Positions 44,382-53,770 of a stretch of 64,000 nt of DNA are shown here, one piece after another. The number at the start of each line of letters is the position of its first letter. The first letter of the stretch is position 1. The stretch is from Chloroflexota bacterium (lineage in GTDB: Bacteria; Chloroflexota; Dehalococcoidia; Lucifugimonadales; UBA3495). The stretch covers positions 56,960 through 120,959 of the forward strand of contig PBMF01000025.1 in the NCBI GenBank assembly GCA_002721995.1, given 5' to 3'. A program made the position numbers and the translations under genes. The notes under the pieces were generated by a model. The model had not been told where the DNA came from and did not search any database. It saw nothing but the letters and a program-made list of their open reading frames with translations.

Positions 44382-45515
44382 TTAGGCCAGGGACCTGGGA
44401 TTTATGGGCGTGGGCATGGCCTGCACGTGGGGCAGGACCTTCTCCGCGAACAGACGCAGGCTCTTTTCCGCCTTTTCCCTGGGCATCCCGCCGTACATCA
44501 TGTGGATGACCAGCTTTTCGTTGCTGATCATCTTCTGCATCGACTCGATCTTCTCGATGATCTGGTCCGGGGTGCCGATGGGCTGGGTTGCCCTGCGGGC
44601 GGCCAGCCTGGCCTCGGCAGGGCTGATGTCGGCGGTCTGGCGCAGCAGGTACTCTTCGTAGCCCTTGATGCCCTCGTAGCCCGGATTGTTCCAGTCGAAG
44701 TAGTGGTGCTGGGCCGCCTCGCCCTGGTTCTTGAAGAACTCCCACCCTTCTTCTGCTTCCTCTTCGGTCTCGGCGCAGTACATCCACAACAGGGTGGTGG
44801 GCTGGTCCGGTTCCAGGCCCAGTTCCTTCCTGATCCTGTTGAACCTCTGCACCTTGGCGACCATCTCATCCACGTCGTCGCCGGCGACGAACATCTGGCC
44901 CAGACCGTTCTCGGCGGCCATCTTGGCCGATGCCTCGGTGCTGAAGGCCACCTTGATGTTCTTGGTCAACTCGCCCTTGTGCCGGGCCTGGGGCCGGATG
45001 GAGGTCGGGGGCACGTTGTACACATCACCTTGGAACTCGAACCGCTCCGCACCGTCGGCGGCCTTCAGGACATTGATAACGTCATAGAAATACTTGTGGG
45101 ATTCCCCTATGGGATAGCCCAGAGACGCGTACTCGTGGGGGGCGATGCCCCGGCCGATGCCCAGATGCAGGCGGCGTCCCTGGAGGAGGATGTCCAGCAT
45201 GGAAATCTCGTGAGCCAGGCGCACCGGGTTCCACCAGGGGGCGACGATGACCGCCGTGCCCACATCAACGCGTTTGGTCCGGCCCGCCCAGAACGCCAGG
45301 TACTGGAGGGGGTTGGGCTGCATGGAGTATGCGGAGCCGTAGTGCTCGGTGGCCCAGATGGAGTCGAACCCCAGCGGCTCGATCAGGTCCCCCATGTGCA
45401 GGGTGTTGTCCATATTCTGGGCGTCGGAGATGGTGGGCGGCCGCCCGTAGTCCTCGTCCAGCAAACGCTCCCAGTCACCCTGGTTATACCCGGTGACCAT
45501 TACTCCACAGTGCAT
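44382..45515 (-). CDS. LLM-class flavin-dependent monooxygenase
   Basis: A 377-residue luciferase-like protein. Visible family parts are FDSIWATEHYGSAYSMQPNP (~55-74), VDVGTAVIVAPWWNPVRLA, LQGRRLHLGIGRGIAPHEYASLG (~110-132) and GTPDQIIEKIESMQ. It is divergent from another LLM gene 138 bp away. Reduced flavin-dependent oxygenation of an unidentified substrate is expected. The start ATG follows AGGAGG. Confidence 0.9.
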   Translation of the reverse strand: MHCGVMVTGYNQGDWERLLDEDYGRPPTISDAQNMDNTLHMGDLIEPLGFDSIWATEHYGSAYSMQPNPLQYLAFWAGRTKRVDVGTAVIVAPWWNPVRLAHEISMLDILLQGRRLHLGIGRGIAPHEYASLGYPIGESHKYFYDVINVLKAADGAERFEFQGDVYNVPPTSIRPQARHKGELTKNIKVAFSTEASAKMAAENGLGQMFVAGDDVDEMVAKVQRFNRIRKELGLEPDQPTTLLWMYCAETEEEAEEGWEFFKNQGEAAQHHYFDWNNPGYEGIKGYEEYLLRQTADISPAEARLAARRATQPIGTPDQIIEKIESMQKMISNEKLVIHMMYGGMPREKAEKSLRLFAEKVLPHVQAMPTPINPRSLA

Positions 45516-45612
45516 CGTTGTCCTCCTAAATCCTGGCTGAGGGCACAGTATAACCCTTCCGAGGGCTGAAAGCCGCAGTAGGCCTTTGCCTTCGGGTATA
45601 TAATCCCGGTTC

Positions 45613-45642
45613 AGACGATTGACATAAAGACGATTGACATAA
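45613..45642. repeat. 15-bp perfect tandem repeat upstream of LLM gene
   Basis: AGACGATTGACATAA occurs twice head to tail (45613-45627, 45628-45642) just before AAAAGGAG and ATG 45654. Each copy holds a TTGACA box. It could be a duplicated promoter/operator element or slippage. Confidence 0.8.
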
Positions 45643-45653
45643 AAAGGAGAGTC

Positions 45654-46718
45654 ATGGACGTAGGAATGATGATGATCTTCTCCAGCTACGGCTGGGAAGA
45701 GGGTTCGGATGCCCTGATGTGGGAAGAGGAACTCCGTCTGGCGGAGGTTGCCGCCGACGCGGGGTTCGATTGCCTGTGGTCAGCGGAGCACCACTTCAAC
45801 GACTACTCCTTCGTGCCCGACAACATCCAATTGATGACCCATCTGGCGGCCAAATACCCGAACATCGATGTGGGGACAGCCGCCGTGATCCTACCCTGGC
45901 ACAACCCGCTGCGGGTGGCCGAGAACGCCGCTGTCCTGGATATGCTGAGCGGCGGCAGGCTCCGGCTGGGTTTCGGGCGGGGTCTGGCCCGCCGGGAATT
46001 TGAGACCTTCGGTATAAATATGGACGAGTCCCGGGGACGCTTCGATGAGGCGGCGCCCATGATCGTGAATGCGCTCAAGACCGGCTTCATGGAGGGAGAC
46101 GGCCCATTTTACAAACAGCCCAGGACCGAACTCAGGCCCCGGCCCACCCATTCCTTCGACGGCCGCATCTATGCCGTGGCCTCCAGTGAGGAGTCGGTGA
46201 TCTCCGCGGCCAAGCTGGGCGCCCACGTGGTGATGTTTGCCGACCGCCCCTGGGAGATGCGCCTGCCGGGTATCGAGAAGGTGAGGGCGCTACACCGCGA
46301 ATTCCACGGCACGGAGCCGCCGGTGCCCATGCTTACCGAGTTCGTGATCTGCGGCACGGACCTGGCCCAGTGTGAAGAGGAGGCCCGCCAGTACCAGGGC
46401 AAGTTCGTGGAGAGCAATTTCTACCACTACGAATTCCTCGGCGACCACTTCCGGACCGTGAAGGGCTACGACTCCTACCAGCAGAAGGCGGAGATTGCCC
46501 GGTCCGCAGGCATGGACGGCGCCGTCACGGGCTTCATGCAGGCGGCCAGCTGGGGCACGCCCGACAAGATCCTGCGCGGACTCGAGGAACGGCGGGACCT
46601 GATCGGCGATTTCGAGTTGAACGTCGCTTTCCGCTTCGGGGGTACACCCCTGGACGTGGCCGAACGGGGACTGAAACTGTTCGCCAAAGAGGTACTGCCC
46701 GTACTGAAGTCCTGGTAA
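45654..46718 (+). CDS. LLM-class flavin-dependent monooxygenase
   Basis: A 354-residue luciferase-like protein. Family features are FDCLWSAEHHFNDYSFVPDN (~38-57), IDVGTAAVILPWHNPLRVAE, LSGGRLRLGFGRGLARREFETFGI and GTPDKILRGLEERRD. The EHH motif resembles alkanal/pyrimidine-type LLM enzymes. TATAAT lies at 45599-45604. The start ATG follows AAAAGGAG within a tandem-repeat leader. An amidohydrolase gene begins 36 bp downstream on the same strand, a likely two-gene unit. Confidence 0.9.
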   Translation: MDVGMMMIFSSYGWEEGSDALMWEEELRLAEVAADAGFDCLWSAEHHFNDYSFVPDNIQLMTHLAAKYPNIDVGTAAVILPWHNPLRVAENAAVLDMLSGGRLRLGFGRGLARREFETFGINMDESRGRFDEAAPMIVNALKTGFMEGDGPFYKQPRTELRPRPTHSFDGRIYAVASSEESVISAAKLGAHVVMFADRPWEMRLPGIEKVRALHREFHGTEPPVPMLTEFVICGTDLAQCEEEARQYQGKFVESNFYHYEFLGDHFRTVKGYDSYQQKAEIARSAGMDGAVTGFMQAASWGTPDKILRGLEERRDLIGDFELNVAFRFGGTPLDVAERGLKLFAKEVLPVLKSW

Positions 46719-46754
46719 CGGTATTGGACCGACCCGAGATTATGGAGGGGAAAC

Positions 46755-47606
46755 ATGGCTACGCAGACCCAGACCATTGACGTGCAGGTACATGCCTACG
46801 AGAGGGACCATCCAGGGCGGCCCTGGCAGGGGTTCCTCCGCGGGCCGGATGAAGTCACCGGCGATGACATGGTGAAGGCCATGGCTGCAGTAGGAGTTGC
46901 CGGGGCAATCTTGATCTCGCCCTACAGCCTCTACCAATACGACGCCAGCTACGCCCTGGAGGTCTACGCGAAACACCCGGGCAGCTTCGGCCTGGTTAAA
47001 CCCTTCGACCCTGAGTCGGCCACCATCGCCGATGATGTTGCCCGGTGGGCGGCGACGCCGGGGGTGATTGGGGCCCGCATAATGCTTACTGGCGGGACCT
47101 TGGAAGCAGACCACCCCGGTCTGAACGAGATACTGGCCGCCGGCGCCAAGGCCGGTATCCCCGTGAACATCATGTGTTCGGACAGGCTATCCGTCTTTGG
47201 CGAACTGGCCCGCCGCAATCCCAACACCAGCATGGTCATCGACCACCTGGGCATCCCCCAGCCGCCTGAACCGCCGGCCCCGCCCGAGCCCTGGGCGGAC
47301 CTGGACCATGTGCTGGCACTGGCGGCATTGGACAATGTGACCATCAAGATCTCCGGGGCCGGCACCCTCTCCCACGCGGGCTTCCCCTACCCGGACATCT
47401 GGGAGCCCCTGGGCAAGATCTTCAACGCCTTTGGTCTCGACCGCTGCATGTGGGGGACGGACTGGACCCGTGCCAGGCCACTGTTGACCTACGAGGAGGG
47501 AGTGGAAGCCTTCCGTGTTACGGACACTCTCTCGGACTCCGACCGGGCCGTCCTGATGGGCGGCAGCCTGACCAAGATCTACAACTGGTCGCCCTCTTCA
47601 GGCTGA
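46755..47606 (+). CDS. Amidohydrolase-family (2-pyrone-4,6-dicarboxylate hydrolase-like) protein
   Basis: A 283-residue TIM-barrel metal hydrolase. The N-terminal metal-ligand stretch is IDVQVHAYERDHPGRPW (H~13), the central His is in MVIDHLGIP (~163), and the C-terminal Asp region is RCMWGTDWTRARPLLTYEEG (~234). WGTDWTR plus a following segment is characteristic of the PDC-hydrolase/ACMSD-like amidohydrolases that open lactones or decarboxylate ring-cleavage products. The LLM enzyme upstream might supply such a lactone (inference). Confidence 0.9.
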   Translation: MATQTQTIDVQVHAYERDHPGRPWQGFLRGPDEVTGDDMVKAMAAVGVAGAILISPYSLYQYDASYALEVYAKHPGSFGLVKPFDPESATIADDVARWAATPGVIGARIMLTGGTLEADHPGLNEILAAGAKAGIPVNIMCSDRLSVFGELARRNPNTSMVIDHLGIPQPPEPPAPPEPWADLDHVLALAALDNVTIKISGAGTLSHAGFPYPDIWEPLGKIFNAFGLDRCMWGTDWTRARPLLTYEEGVEAFRVTDTLSDSDRAVLMGGSLTKIYNWSPSSG

Positions 47607-47631
47607 CAAGCCCCTTTCTTACACCGATGGG

Positions 47632-47662
47632 AAACGCCCCGGCGCATCATGCCGGGGCGTTT
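47632..47662 (+). terminator. Terminator after the amidohydrolase gene
   Basis: AAACGCCCCGGC (47632-47643) pairs with GCCGGGGCGTTT (47651-47662), ending in a T-run. Confidence 0.9.
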
Positions 47663-47717
47663 TTGCGTTCTCCGGAATCGTGGCATAATGCCCGAAATCT
47701 CCCAGGGGGAACCAAGA

Positions 47718-48578
47718 ATGTCTCTCGCCCGCCAGAGGTTCCGTGAGGTGCTGACCCGCCTGGACTGCACCCTGGCCGCCAACATCTTTGACCCGCTCTC
47801 CGCCCGGATCGCCCATATGCTGGGTTACGAGGTCTGCTTCCTTTCCGGCTCGGTGCACAAGGTGGCCAACCTGGCCGTCCCAGACATCGTGCTGGTCAAC
47901 ATGTCCGACCTGGTGGACGTCTGCCGGCGCATCACCCGTATCGCCGACGTCAGCCTGATGCACGACGGCGAGGACGGCTTCGGCAACGCGGTCAACGTGG
48001 TGCGCTCGGTAAAGGAATTGGAGGCCGCTGGCGTCTCCGCCATCGAGATAGAGGACGCCATCCCGCCAAGCCGCTTCAACCAACCGGACCCTGGTTTGTA
48101 CTCCCAGGCGGAGCAGGTGGGCAAGCTGGAGGCGGCGGTGGCGGCCCGCGAAGACCCCATGACCGTCATCGTCGCCCGCACCACGGCCCTGGCCCAATTT
48201 CCCCTGGACGAGGCCCTGGAACGCATAAAGGCCTACTCCCAGACCGGGGTCGAGGCCATCAGGCTGGCCGGCTTGAAGACCAGGGAGCAGCTTGAGGCGG
48301 TCCACGGTGCCACCCACTTGCCACTGACCGTCCTCAGCCCACCGGACGGCATGCTGGAGGACCGGGATTTCCTGGCCGCCAATGGTGTGAGCATTCTCAT
48401 GGCCGGAAACCCAGCCTTCGGAATGGCCATCCAGGCCATCTACGATAGCCTGAAACACCTTAAGGACGGCGGGTCGGTGGACGACTTGACCCCCCGGGAG
48501 GCCAACGCCGAACTGCTGCGGCAGGTCAACCGGACCGACGAGTTCATCCAGTTGCAGGAGCAGTACCTGCGGGAATAG
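47718..48578 (+). CDS. Isocitrate lyase/PEP mutase-family protein (oxaloacetate decarboxylase-like)
   Basis: A 286-residue TIM barrel. Family segments are LDCTLAANIFDPLSARIAHMLGYEVCFLSGS (~14-44), VSLMHDGEDGFGNAVNVVRSV (~81, the metal-binding D-x-D/E-x-G-x-G), GVSAIEIEDAIPP (~110, general acid region) and the later ARTTALAQFPLDEALER. Enzymes of this group decarboxylate oxaloacetate or cleave 2-methylisocitrate-like acids. Start ATG 47718 follows AGGGGGAACCAAGA. Confidence 0.9.
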   Translation: MSLARQRFREVLTRLDCTLAANIFDPLSARIAHMLGYEVCFLSGSVHKVANLAVPDIVLVNMSDLVDVCRRITRIADVSLMHDGEDGFGNAVNVVRSVKELEAAGVSAIEIEDAIPPSRFNQPDPGLYSQAEQVGKLEAAVAAREDPMTVIVARTTALAQFPLDEALERIKAYSQTGVEAIRLAGLKTREQLEAVHGATHLPLTVLSPPDGMLEDRDFLAANGVSILMAGNPAFGMAIQAIYDSLKHLKDGGSVDDLTPREANAELLRQVNRTDEFIQLQEQYLRE

Positions 48579-48602
48579 TACGAACGGTTAACGAGAAGAG
48601 TC

Positions 48603-49637
48603 ATGAAGTACGAAGCAGGAATAATCCAGACCATCGTCGGCACCGGCGAGGAAGGGTACACCGGGGACGGCGGCCCGGCCCTGGAAGCCACCATTGGCGA
48701 GGCGTATGGCTGCTCCTTTGACGCCGCCGGAAACCTCTACATCTGCGACGGTCGTAACCATACCGTCCGGCGCATCGACAAGGACACCGGTGTGATAACC
48801 ACCGTGGCGGGCACCGGCGAGGCCGGTTACTCGGGAGATGGCGGCCCGGCCACCCAGGCCACCATGGACAACCTGTACTCCCTCACTCTGGATACCAACG
48901 GCGACATCTACATCGCCGACCGGTTCAACGCCGCCATCCGCAAGGTCGAGGCCGCCACCGGCATCATCACCACCGTGGCGGGTACCGGAGAGCCGGGTTA
49001 CAGTGGCGACGGCGGTCCCGGCACCCAGGCCCATATGCGGGAGCCCAACGACTGCTACCTGGACGGCAGGAGTGGGCTCCTTATCGCCGATATCCAAGAC
49101 CAGCGGATACGGCGTTTGGACCTGAACACCGGCATCATCACCACCTTCGCCGGCGACGGCGAGCTGCGCCGCGAGGGCGACAGCAGACCAGCCACCGAAA
49201 CGTCTTTGATGGGCCCCAGGGCGGTCTGTCTGGACTCCAAAGGCAATACCTATATCGCCGAGAGGGAGGGCAACGGCGTCCGCAAAGTGGACGTTAACGG
49301 CGTCATGTCCATCTTCGCCGGCACGGGGGAACGGGGCTACTCGGGTGACGGCGGCCCCGCGCTAACCGCAACCTGGGGCGCGCCCAAAGCCATGCGTTGC
49401 GACAATGACGACAACCTGATTGTCGTGGATACCGAGAACAACGCCGTCAGGTTCATCGACGTGAACACCGGCATCGTCACCACCATCGCCGGCGGCCACC
49501 AAGGCGGTGACGGCGACGGTGGCCCCGCCACATCCGCCGGCCTGGAGCGCCCCCACGGCTGCGGAGTGGACGGCGAGGGGAACCTCTACATCGCCGACGG
49601 CATCAACCACCGGGTCAGGGTGGTGGGGATGGGCTAA
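48603..49637 (+). CDS. NHL-repeat beta-propeller protein
   Basis: A 344-residue protein made almost entirely of ~55-residue NHL-type repeats. The recurring unit is ITTVAGTGEAGYSGDGGPA followed by a strand such as LYIADRFNAAIRKVE. Six copies close a propeller. There is no signal peptide, so it is cytoplasmic or leaderless. The function is likely scaffolding or a hydrolase-like active site as in teneurin-type NHL proteins; not assignable. The gene follows the PEP-mutase-like gene by 24 bp on the same strand. Confidence 0.85.
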   Translation: MKYEAGIIQTIVGTGEEGYTGDGGPALEATIGEAYGCSFDAAGNLYICDGRNHTVRRIDKDTGVITTVAGTGEAGYSGDGGPATQATMDNLYSLTLDTNGDIYIADRFNAAIRKVEAATGIITTVAGTGEPGYSGDGGPGTQAHMREPNDCYLDGRSGLLIADIQDQRIRRLDLNTGIITTFAGDGELRREGDSRPATETSLMGPRAVCLDSKGNTYIAEREGNGVRKVDVNGVMSIFAGTGERGYSGDGGPALTATWGAPKAMRCDNDDNLIVVDTENNAVRFIDVNTGIVTTIAGGHQGGDGDGGPATSAGLERPHGCGVDGEGNLYIADGINHRVRVVGMG

Positions 49638-49685
49638 CCGCCCGTCGTGATATGACGCCGTCAGGGCACCCACCAGAACGAGATC

Positions 49686-50024
49686 AAGCATGGGGGTAAG
49701 AAAACGTCTCTGATCAAGAACCTTGGACACGTGGGCATCATTCGTGACGACCTCATGAAGATGCGGGACTTCTACACCAGGGTCATGGGCTTGACCGTGC
49801 CCGACGAGAACCCCTAGCGGGGCATCTGCTTCCCCAGCGCCGACCCCGGGAACAACGTGGGCGAGGTCTACTACAAGACCGGCTTTGTGGTTAAGCAGGG
49901 ATTCAGCAGGCCGATCGACTTGGCGACTCAAACGGACCAGGAGATACTAGATTTCTCCCAGTCCTTCGAGGCCACGAAAGGGCCCTTCCAGGGGGCCAAA
50001 CTCCCCGCTGAGGCGGCCGACTAA
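49686..50024 (+). pseudogene. Glyoxalase/VOC-family gene remnant
   Basis: A frame reading IKNLGHVGIIRDDLMKMRDF then YTRVMGLTVPDENP matches the first strand-helix of vicinal-oxygen-chelate proteins. It is cut by TAG 49815-49817 and continues RGICFPSADPGNNVGEVYY to TAA 50022. The upstream start is missing (TGA shortly before) and the later part is shortened, so it is a decayed gene. Confidence 0.75.
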
Positions 50025-50053
50025 CATCCCGGAGCCTCGATATCAGACAACGG

Positions 50054-50093
50054 AAGACGCCCTGGGTTGACCAAAAGTGGCCCAGGGCGTCTT
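50054..50093 (+). terminator. Terminator-like hairpin
   Basis: AAGACGCCCTGGG (50054-50066) pairs with CCCAGGGCGTCTT (50081-50093), just after the VOC remnant, evidence that a transcribed gene once lay there. Confidence 0.85.
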
Positions 50094-50214
50094 CATTGCC
50101 ACCGCCCACGCCCCGTTTTTGAAGGGCTTCCAAAGGCAAATTAGGCAGGGCGTGTGTTAAAATCTGCTAACTCTAGGACACAGTCCTTTCCATCCGTCCA
50201 GTCAGGAGAAAAGA

Positions 50215-52527
50215 ATGGCCTCCAATGTGGTGTTGACCAACGAAGAATTCGATGTTGTCGGTTCCAGGCCCATCCGCCACGACGGCAACGACAAGGTGAC
50301 CGGCCGGGCGCGCTACAGCGCGGATATCACCCTGCCAAGGCTGCTCCACGGGAAGATACTGCGCAGTCCCCACGCCCACGCGGTGATCAAGTCCATTGAC
50401 CCCTCCAAGGCCCTGGCTCTGGACGGCGTCATGGCTGTCGTCACGTCTGAGGACTTCGCCCAGCCCAGCGGCAAGGTTGCTGACCTGAGCGAAGGCGCCA
50501 TGGCCAACCCAAAGTGGATCAGCAACAACTGTATGGCCAGCGGCAAGGCCCTCTACAAGGGTCACGCCATAGCCGCCGTGGCCGCGACCAGCGTGGAATT
50601 GGCTACCCAGGCCCTGGCCCTCATCGAGGTTGACTACGAGGTCTTGCCCGCCGTTGTCGACCTGGAGTTGGCCATGAAAGACGACGCACCCCTGGTGCAC
50701 GAACGGCTGGCCAACCCCGAGAACGCCAACGTCCGTCCCGGCGGTCTCATGGACGACGACGACACCAGCAAGGGCACCAACATCGCCAACCACTTCCTGT
50801 TTGAACTCGGCAACCCCGAAGAGGGCTTCAAGAAGTCCGATATCGTGGTGGAGCGCACCTACCGCACCGCCACCGTGCATCAGGGCTACATCGAGCCCCA
50901 CACCGCCACCGCCATGTGGGGTGAGGACGGAAAGTTAACCGTCTGGGGCAGCAGTCAGGGCCATTTCCAGATAAGGGACCTGACCAGTCTGGTGCTGGGC
51001 GTCCCCGTCTCCCAGATCAAGGTTGTCCCCATGGAGATCGGTGGCGGCTTCGGCGGCAAGACCGTTATCTACCTGGAGCCGGTGGCCGCGGCCCTCTCCA
51101 AGAAGGCCCGCCGTCCGGTGAAGATTTCCATGGGCCGGGCCGAGGTCTTCGAAGCCACCGGGCCCACCTCCGGCAGTTCCATCCGGGTGAAGATCGGCGC
51201 CACCAAGGACGGCATTATCACCGCCGCCGACCTGACCATGATTTATGAGGCCGGCGCCTTCCCCGGCTCGCCCATCAACCAGGCATGCCAGTGCGTTCTG
51301 ACCCCCTACGAGATCGCCGACGGCCGCATCGAGGGTTACGACGTGGTGGTGAACAAGCCCAAGGCCGCCGCCTATCGCGCCCCCGGCGTCCCCGCCGCGT
51401 CCTTCGCCGCTGAGTCGGTGATTGACGAGATCTGCCAGAAGCTGGGCATGGACCCGCTGGAGTTCCGGACGAAGAACGGCGCCAAAGAGGGCAGCCGCCG
51501 CATCCCCGGGCCGGTGTTGCAGCAGGTGGGTTACATGGAGACCCTGGCCGCCGCGATGAACACCGACCACTACAAGTCCAAACTGGAAGGTCCCAACCGG
51601 GGCCGTGGCGTCGCCGCCGGGTTCTGGTTCAACGGGACCGGACCTGCCTGCGCCACCGCCAGCGTCAACGCCGACGGCACCGTGAGCCTGGTCGAAGGGT
51701 CGCCCGACATCGGCGGCGGCCGCGCTTCCATGGCCATGCAGGTCGCTGAAGTGCTGGGCATCCCCGCCGAGGACGTCCAGCCGACGGTGGGAGACACCGA
51801 TTCCGTTGGCTACACATCCCTGACCGCCGGCAGCGGCGCCACCTTCAAGTCCGGTTGGGCCGCCTACGAAGCCGCCACTGACATGAAACAGCAGTTGATC
51901 GAACGGGCCTCCCGCATCTGGGATGTGAGCGCCGAAGACGTGGAGTTCAAGGGCGGCGTGGCCTCCCACAAGTCGGACCCCGAACTCAACCTGACCTTCA
52001 AGCAACTGGCCACCCGTTTGGTCGGCACCGGCGGACCGGTGGTCGGCCGGGGCAACGTAAACCCTGCCGGTGTCGGCAATGCCTTCGGTGTCCATATCGT
52101 GGACGTGGAAGTCGATCCTGAGACCGGTAAGGTGGATATCCTCCGTTACACTGCTCTACAGGACGTGGGCAAAGCCATCCACCCCAGCTATGTGGAGGGC
52201 CAGCTCCAGGGCGGCGTCGCCCAGGGCATCGGCTGGGCCCTCAATGAAGAGTACGTCTACAACGAGTCCGGCGTCATGGAGAACTCCTCCTTCCTTGACT
52301 ACCGGATGCCCACCAGCCTGGACCTGCCCATGATTGACACGGTCATCGTGGAAGTAGCCAACCCCGGACACCCCTTCGGCGTCCGCGGCGTGGGCGAAGT
52401 CTGCATCGTGCCTCCCCTGGCCGCGGTGGCCAACGCCATCCACGGCGCGGCGGGAGTCCGCATGGGCGTCCTACCCATGTCCCCCGGCAACGTCCTGGAA
52501 GCCCTCTGGGCCAAAGACGGTAAGTAG
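50215..52527 (+). CDS. Xanthine dehydrogenase-family molybdopterin-binding subunit
   Basis: A 770-residue large subunit. The N-terminal (a/b hammerhead) region has GRARYSADITLPRLLHGKILRSPHAHA (~27-53). The Moco domain carries HQGYIEPHTATAMW (~222), GGGFGGKT (~277), AYRAPGVPAASFAAESVIDE (~385) and the GVGE catalytic-Glu region near residue ~722. These are molybdenum hydroxylases oxidising aldehydes or N-heterocycles with water as oxygen source. The FAD and 2Fe-2S subunits are not adjacent, so electrons must pass to subunits encoded elsewhere. The start ATG follows CAGGAG. Confidence 0.92.
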   Translation: MASNVVLTNEEFDVVGSRPIRHDGNDKVTGRARYSADITLPRLLHGKILRSPHAHAVIKSIDPSKALALDGVMAVVTSEDFAQPSGKVADLSEGAMANPKWISNNCMASGKALYKGHAIAAVAATSVELATQALALIEVDYEVLPAVVDLELAMKDDAPLVHERLANPENANVRPGGLMDDDDTSKGTNIANHFLFELGNPEEGFKKSDIVVERTYRTATVHQGYIEPHTATAMWGEDGKLTVWGSSQGHFQIRDLTSLVLGVPVSQIKVVPMEIGGGFGGKTVIYLEPVAAALSKKARRPVKISMGRAEVFEATGPTSGSSIRVKIGATKDGIITAADLTMIYEAGAFPGSPINQACQCVLTPYEIADGRIEGYDVVVNKPKAAAYRAPGVPAASFAAESVIDEICQKLGMDPLEFRTKNGAKEGSRRIPGPVLQQVGYMETLAAAMNTDHYKSKLEGPNRGRGVAAGFWFNGTGPACATASVNADGTVSLVEGSPDIGGGRASMAMQVAEVLGIPAEDVQPTVGDTDSVGYTSLTAGSGATFKSGWAAYEAATDMKQQLIERASRIWDVSAEDVEFKGGVASHKSDPELNLTFKQLATRLVGTGGPVVGRGNVNPAGVGNAFGVHIVDVEVDPETGKVDILRYTALQDVGKAIHPSYVEGQLQGGVAQGIGWALNEEYVYNESGVMENSSFLDYRMPTSLDLPMIDTVIVEVANPGHPFGVRGVGEVCIVPPLAAVANAIHGAAGVRMGVLPMSPGNVLEALWAKDGK

Positions 52528-52548
52528 ACTTCCAACAAAGTCCTGACG

Positions 52549-52582
52549 AAAAGCGCCCCGGCCAATCGGCCGGGGCGCTTTT
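52549..52582. terminator. Bidirectional terminator
   Basis: AAAAGCGCCCCGGCC, a 4-nt loop, then GGCCGGGGCGCTTTT, between the molybdenum subunit gene and the convergent LLM gene. Confidence 0.9.
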
Positions 52583-52613
52583 TCATTGTTCACACTAGAC
52601 CATTCTCAGGCGG

Positions 52614-53730
52614 CTAACCCGTCCGCAGCCCCTCGCGTTCCAGTCTGGGGAGCACCTCGTCCCGGAAATAGGGGAAATGCTCCAGGTAGTTGGCGAAGCC
52701 CATGGCCAGGGCCGAAATACCGCTTTCCGACAACTGCTTCATCACCGAGACCACGTGGTCAGGGTCGCCCACCACCGGCAGCGCGCCATTTCCGCCACCC
52801 GCCCGCATGCGGATGTTTCTCAGTTCCTCCTCGGTGATGCCCGGTTTATTCACGCCCCGGCCCACGATCATGTTCTCCACCGCGTCCCGGTCGGCATTCT
52901 CCACTGCGTAGTAGTGGAAATATTCATCGGCTTCCTTCTGGGTGGGCCGGCAGACCATGGCGATGTTGGAGAACACCCCGATATCCCTGCCGTAGGCAGC
53001 CGCCATGCCCCGCAATTCCGAAGTGTTCCCCGGCACTTCGTCCAGACTGGAGCGGATGTTGGTGAACATCATGTCGGCGTTCCTGGCGGCGAAGTCCCGG
53101 CCCCTTGGTGAGTTGCCGGCGCAGACTATCAGAGGCCAGCCTCCGCCGTGGGGCTTGGGGTTAATCTCCGTCCGCTTCACCTGGTAGAACTTACCCTCGT
53201 AGTCGAACGGGCCGTCCACCGACCAAGCATTGGTGATGATGTCGATCCACTCCTGTCCCTGGTCGTAGCGCTCGTCATGCAGGGCCAGGTCGATGCCCAG
53301 CATGTCGAACTCATCGCTGTTCCAGCCGCAGACGATGTTCAGCCCGAAGCGGCCCTGACCCACGTGGTCGGCGGTGACCATCTGTTTGGCGGCCACCACG
53401 GGGTTGAACAGGGAAACGTGGACCGTGCCGAAGGCCATGATGTTCTTGGTGCTGGCCAGGATGCCGGTGGCCCAAGTCAGGGTCTCGAAGTTGGAGCCGT
53501 TGTGGTCGGTCTCGCCGCGGTAGCCCTTCCACCGGCCCAGGGGCAGCATGAACTCGATGCCTGCGTCGTCGGCCATACGTGCGGCCGCCTGTACGTTCTC
53601 CCAACTGGCGTCCCACCGCTCGGGCACAGTGGTGATTGCCAGACCGCCGGAGCAGTTGGCCCCGAAGAGGCCCCAGGCTCAGTTTGTTGCGGCCAAGCTG
53701 GTCTCTGCATTGGCCCCCATTAACACTCAT
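52614..53730 (-). CDS. LLM-class flavin-dependent monooxygenase (RutA/SsuD-like), apparent frameshift
   Basis: The C-terminal 337 codons are open from GTG 53627 and show GRWKGYRGETDHNGSNFETL (from ~32), FGTVHVSLFNPVVAAKQMVT, GRFGLNIVCGWNSDEFDMLGI and NPKPHGGGWPLIVCAG, typical of the RutA/dimethylsulfide-monooxygenase branch. The missing N-terminus lies upstream in another frame: NKLSLG, then GLFGANCSGGLAITTVPERW after removing one base from the G-run (CCCC at 53671-53674). With that fix, ATG 53730 gives a normal ~371-residue enzyme. The extra base is either a real lesion or a sequence error. Confidence 0.82.
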
Positions 53731-53770
53731 CAGTCGGTCCCTCAGGTACTGATTCCACCCGGAGATTGGG

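Noticed and set aside
49815..49817. TAG in the VOC gene as pyrrolysine
   Set aside because: No evidence of Pyl use; the gene also lacks a start and is shortened.
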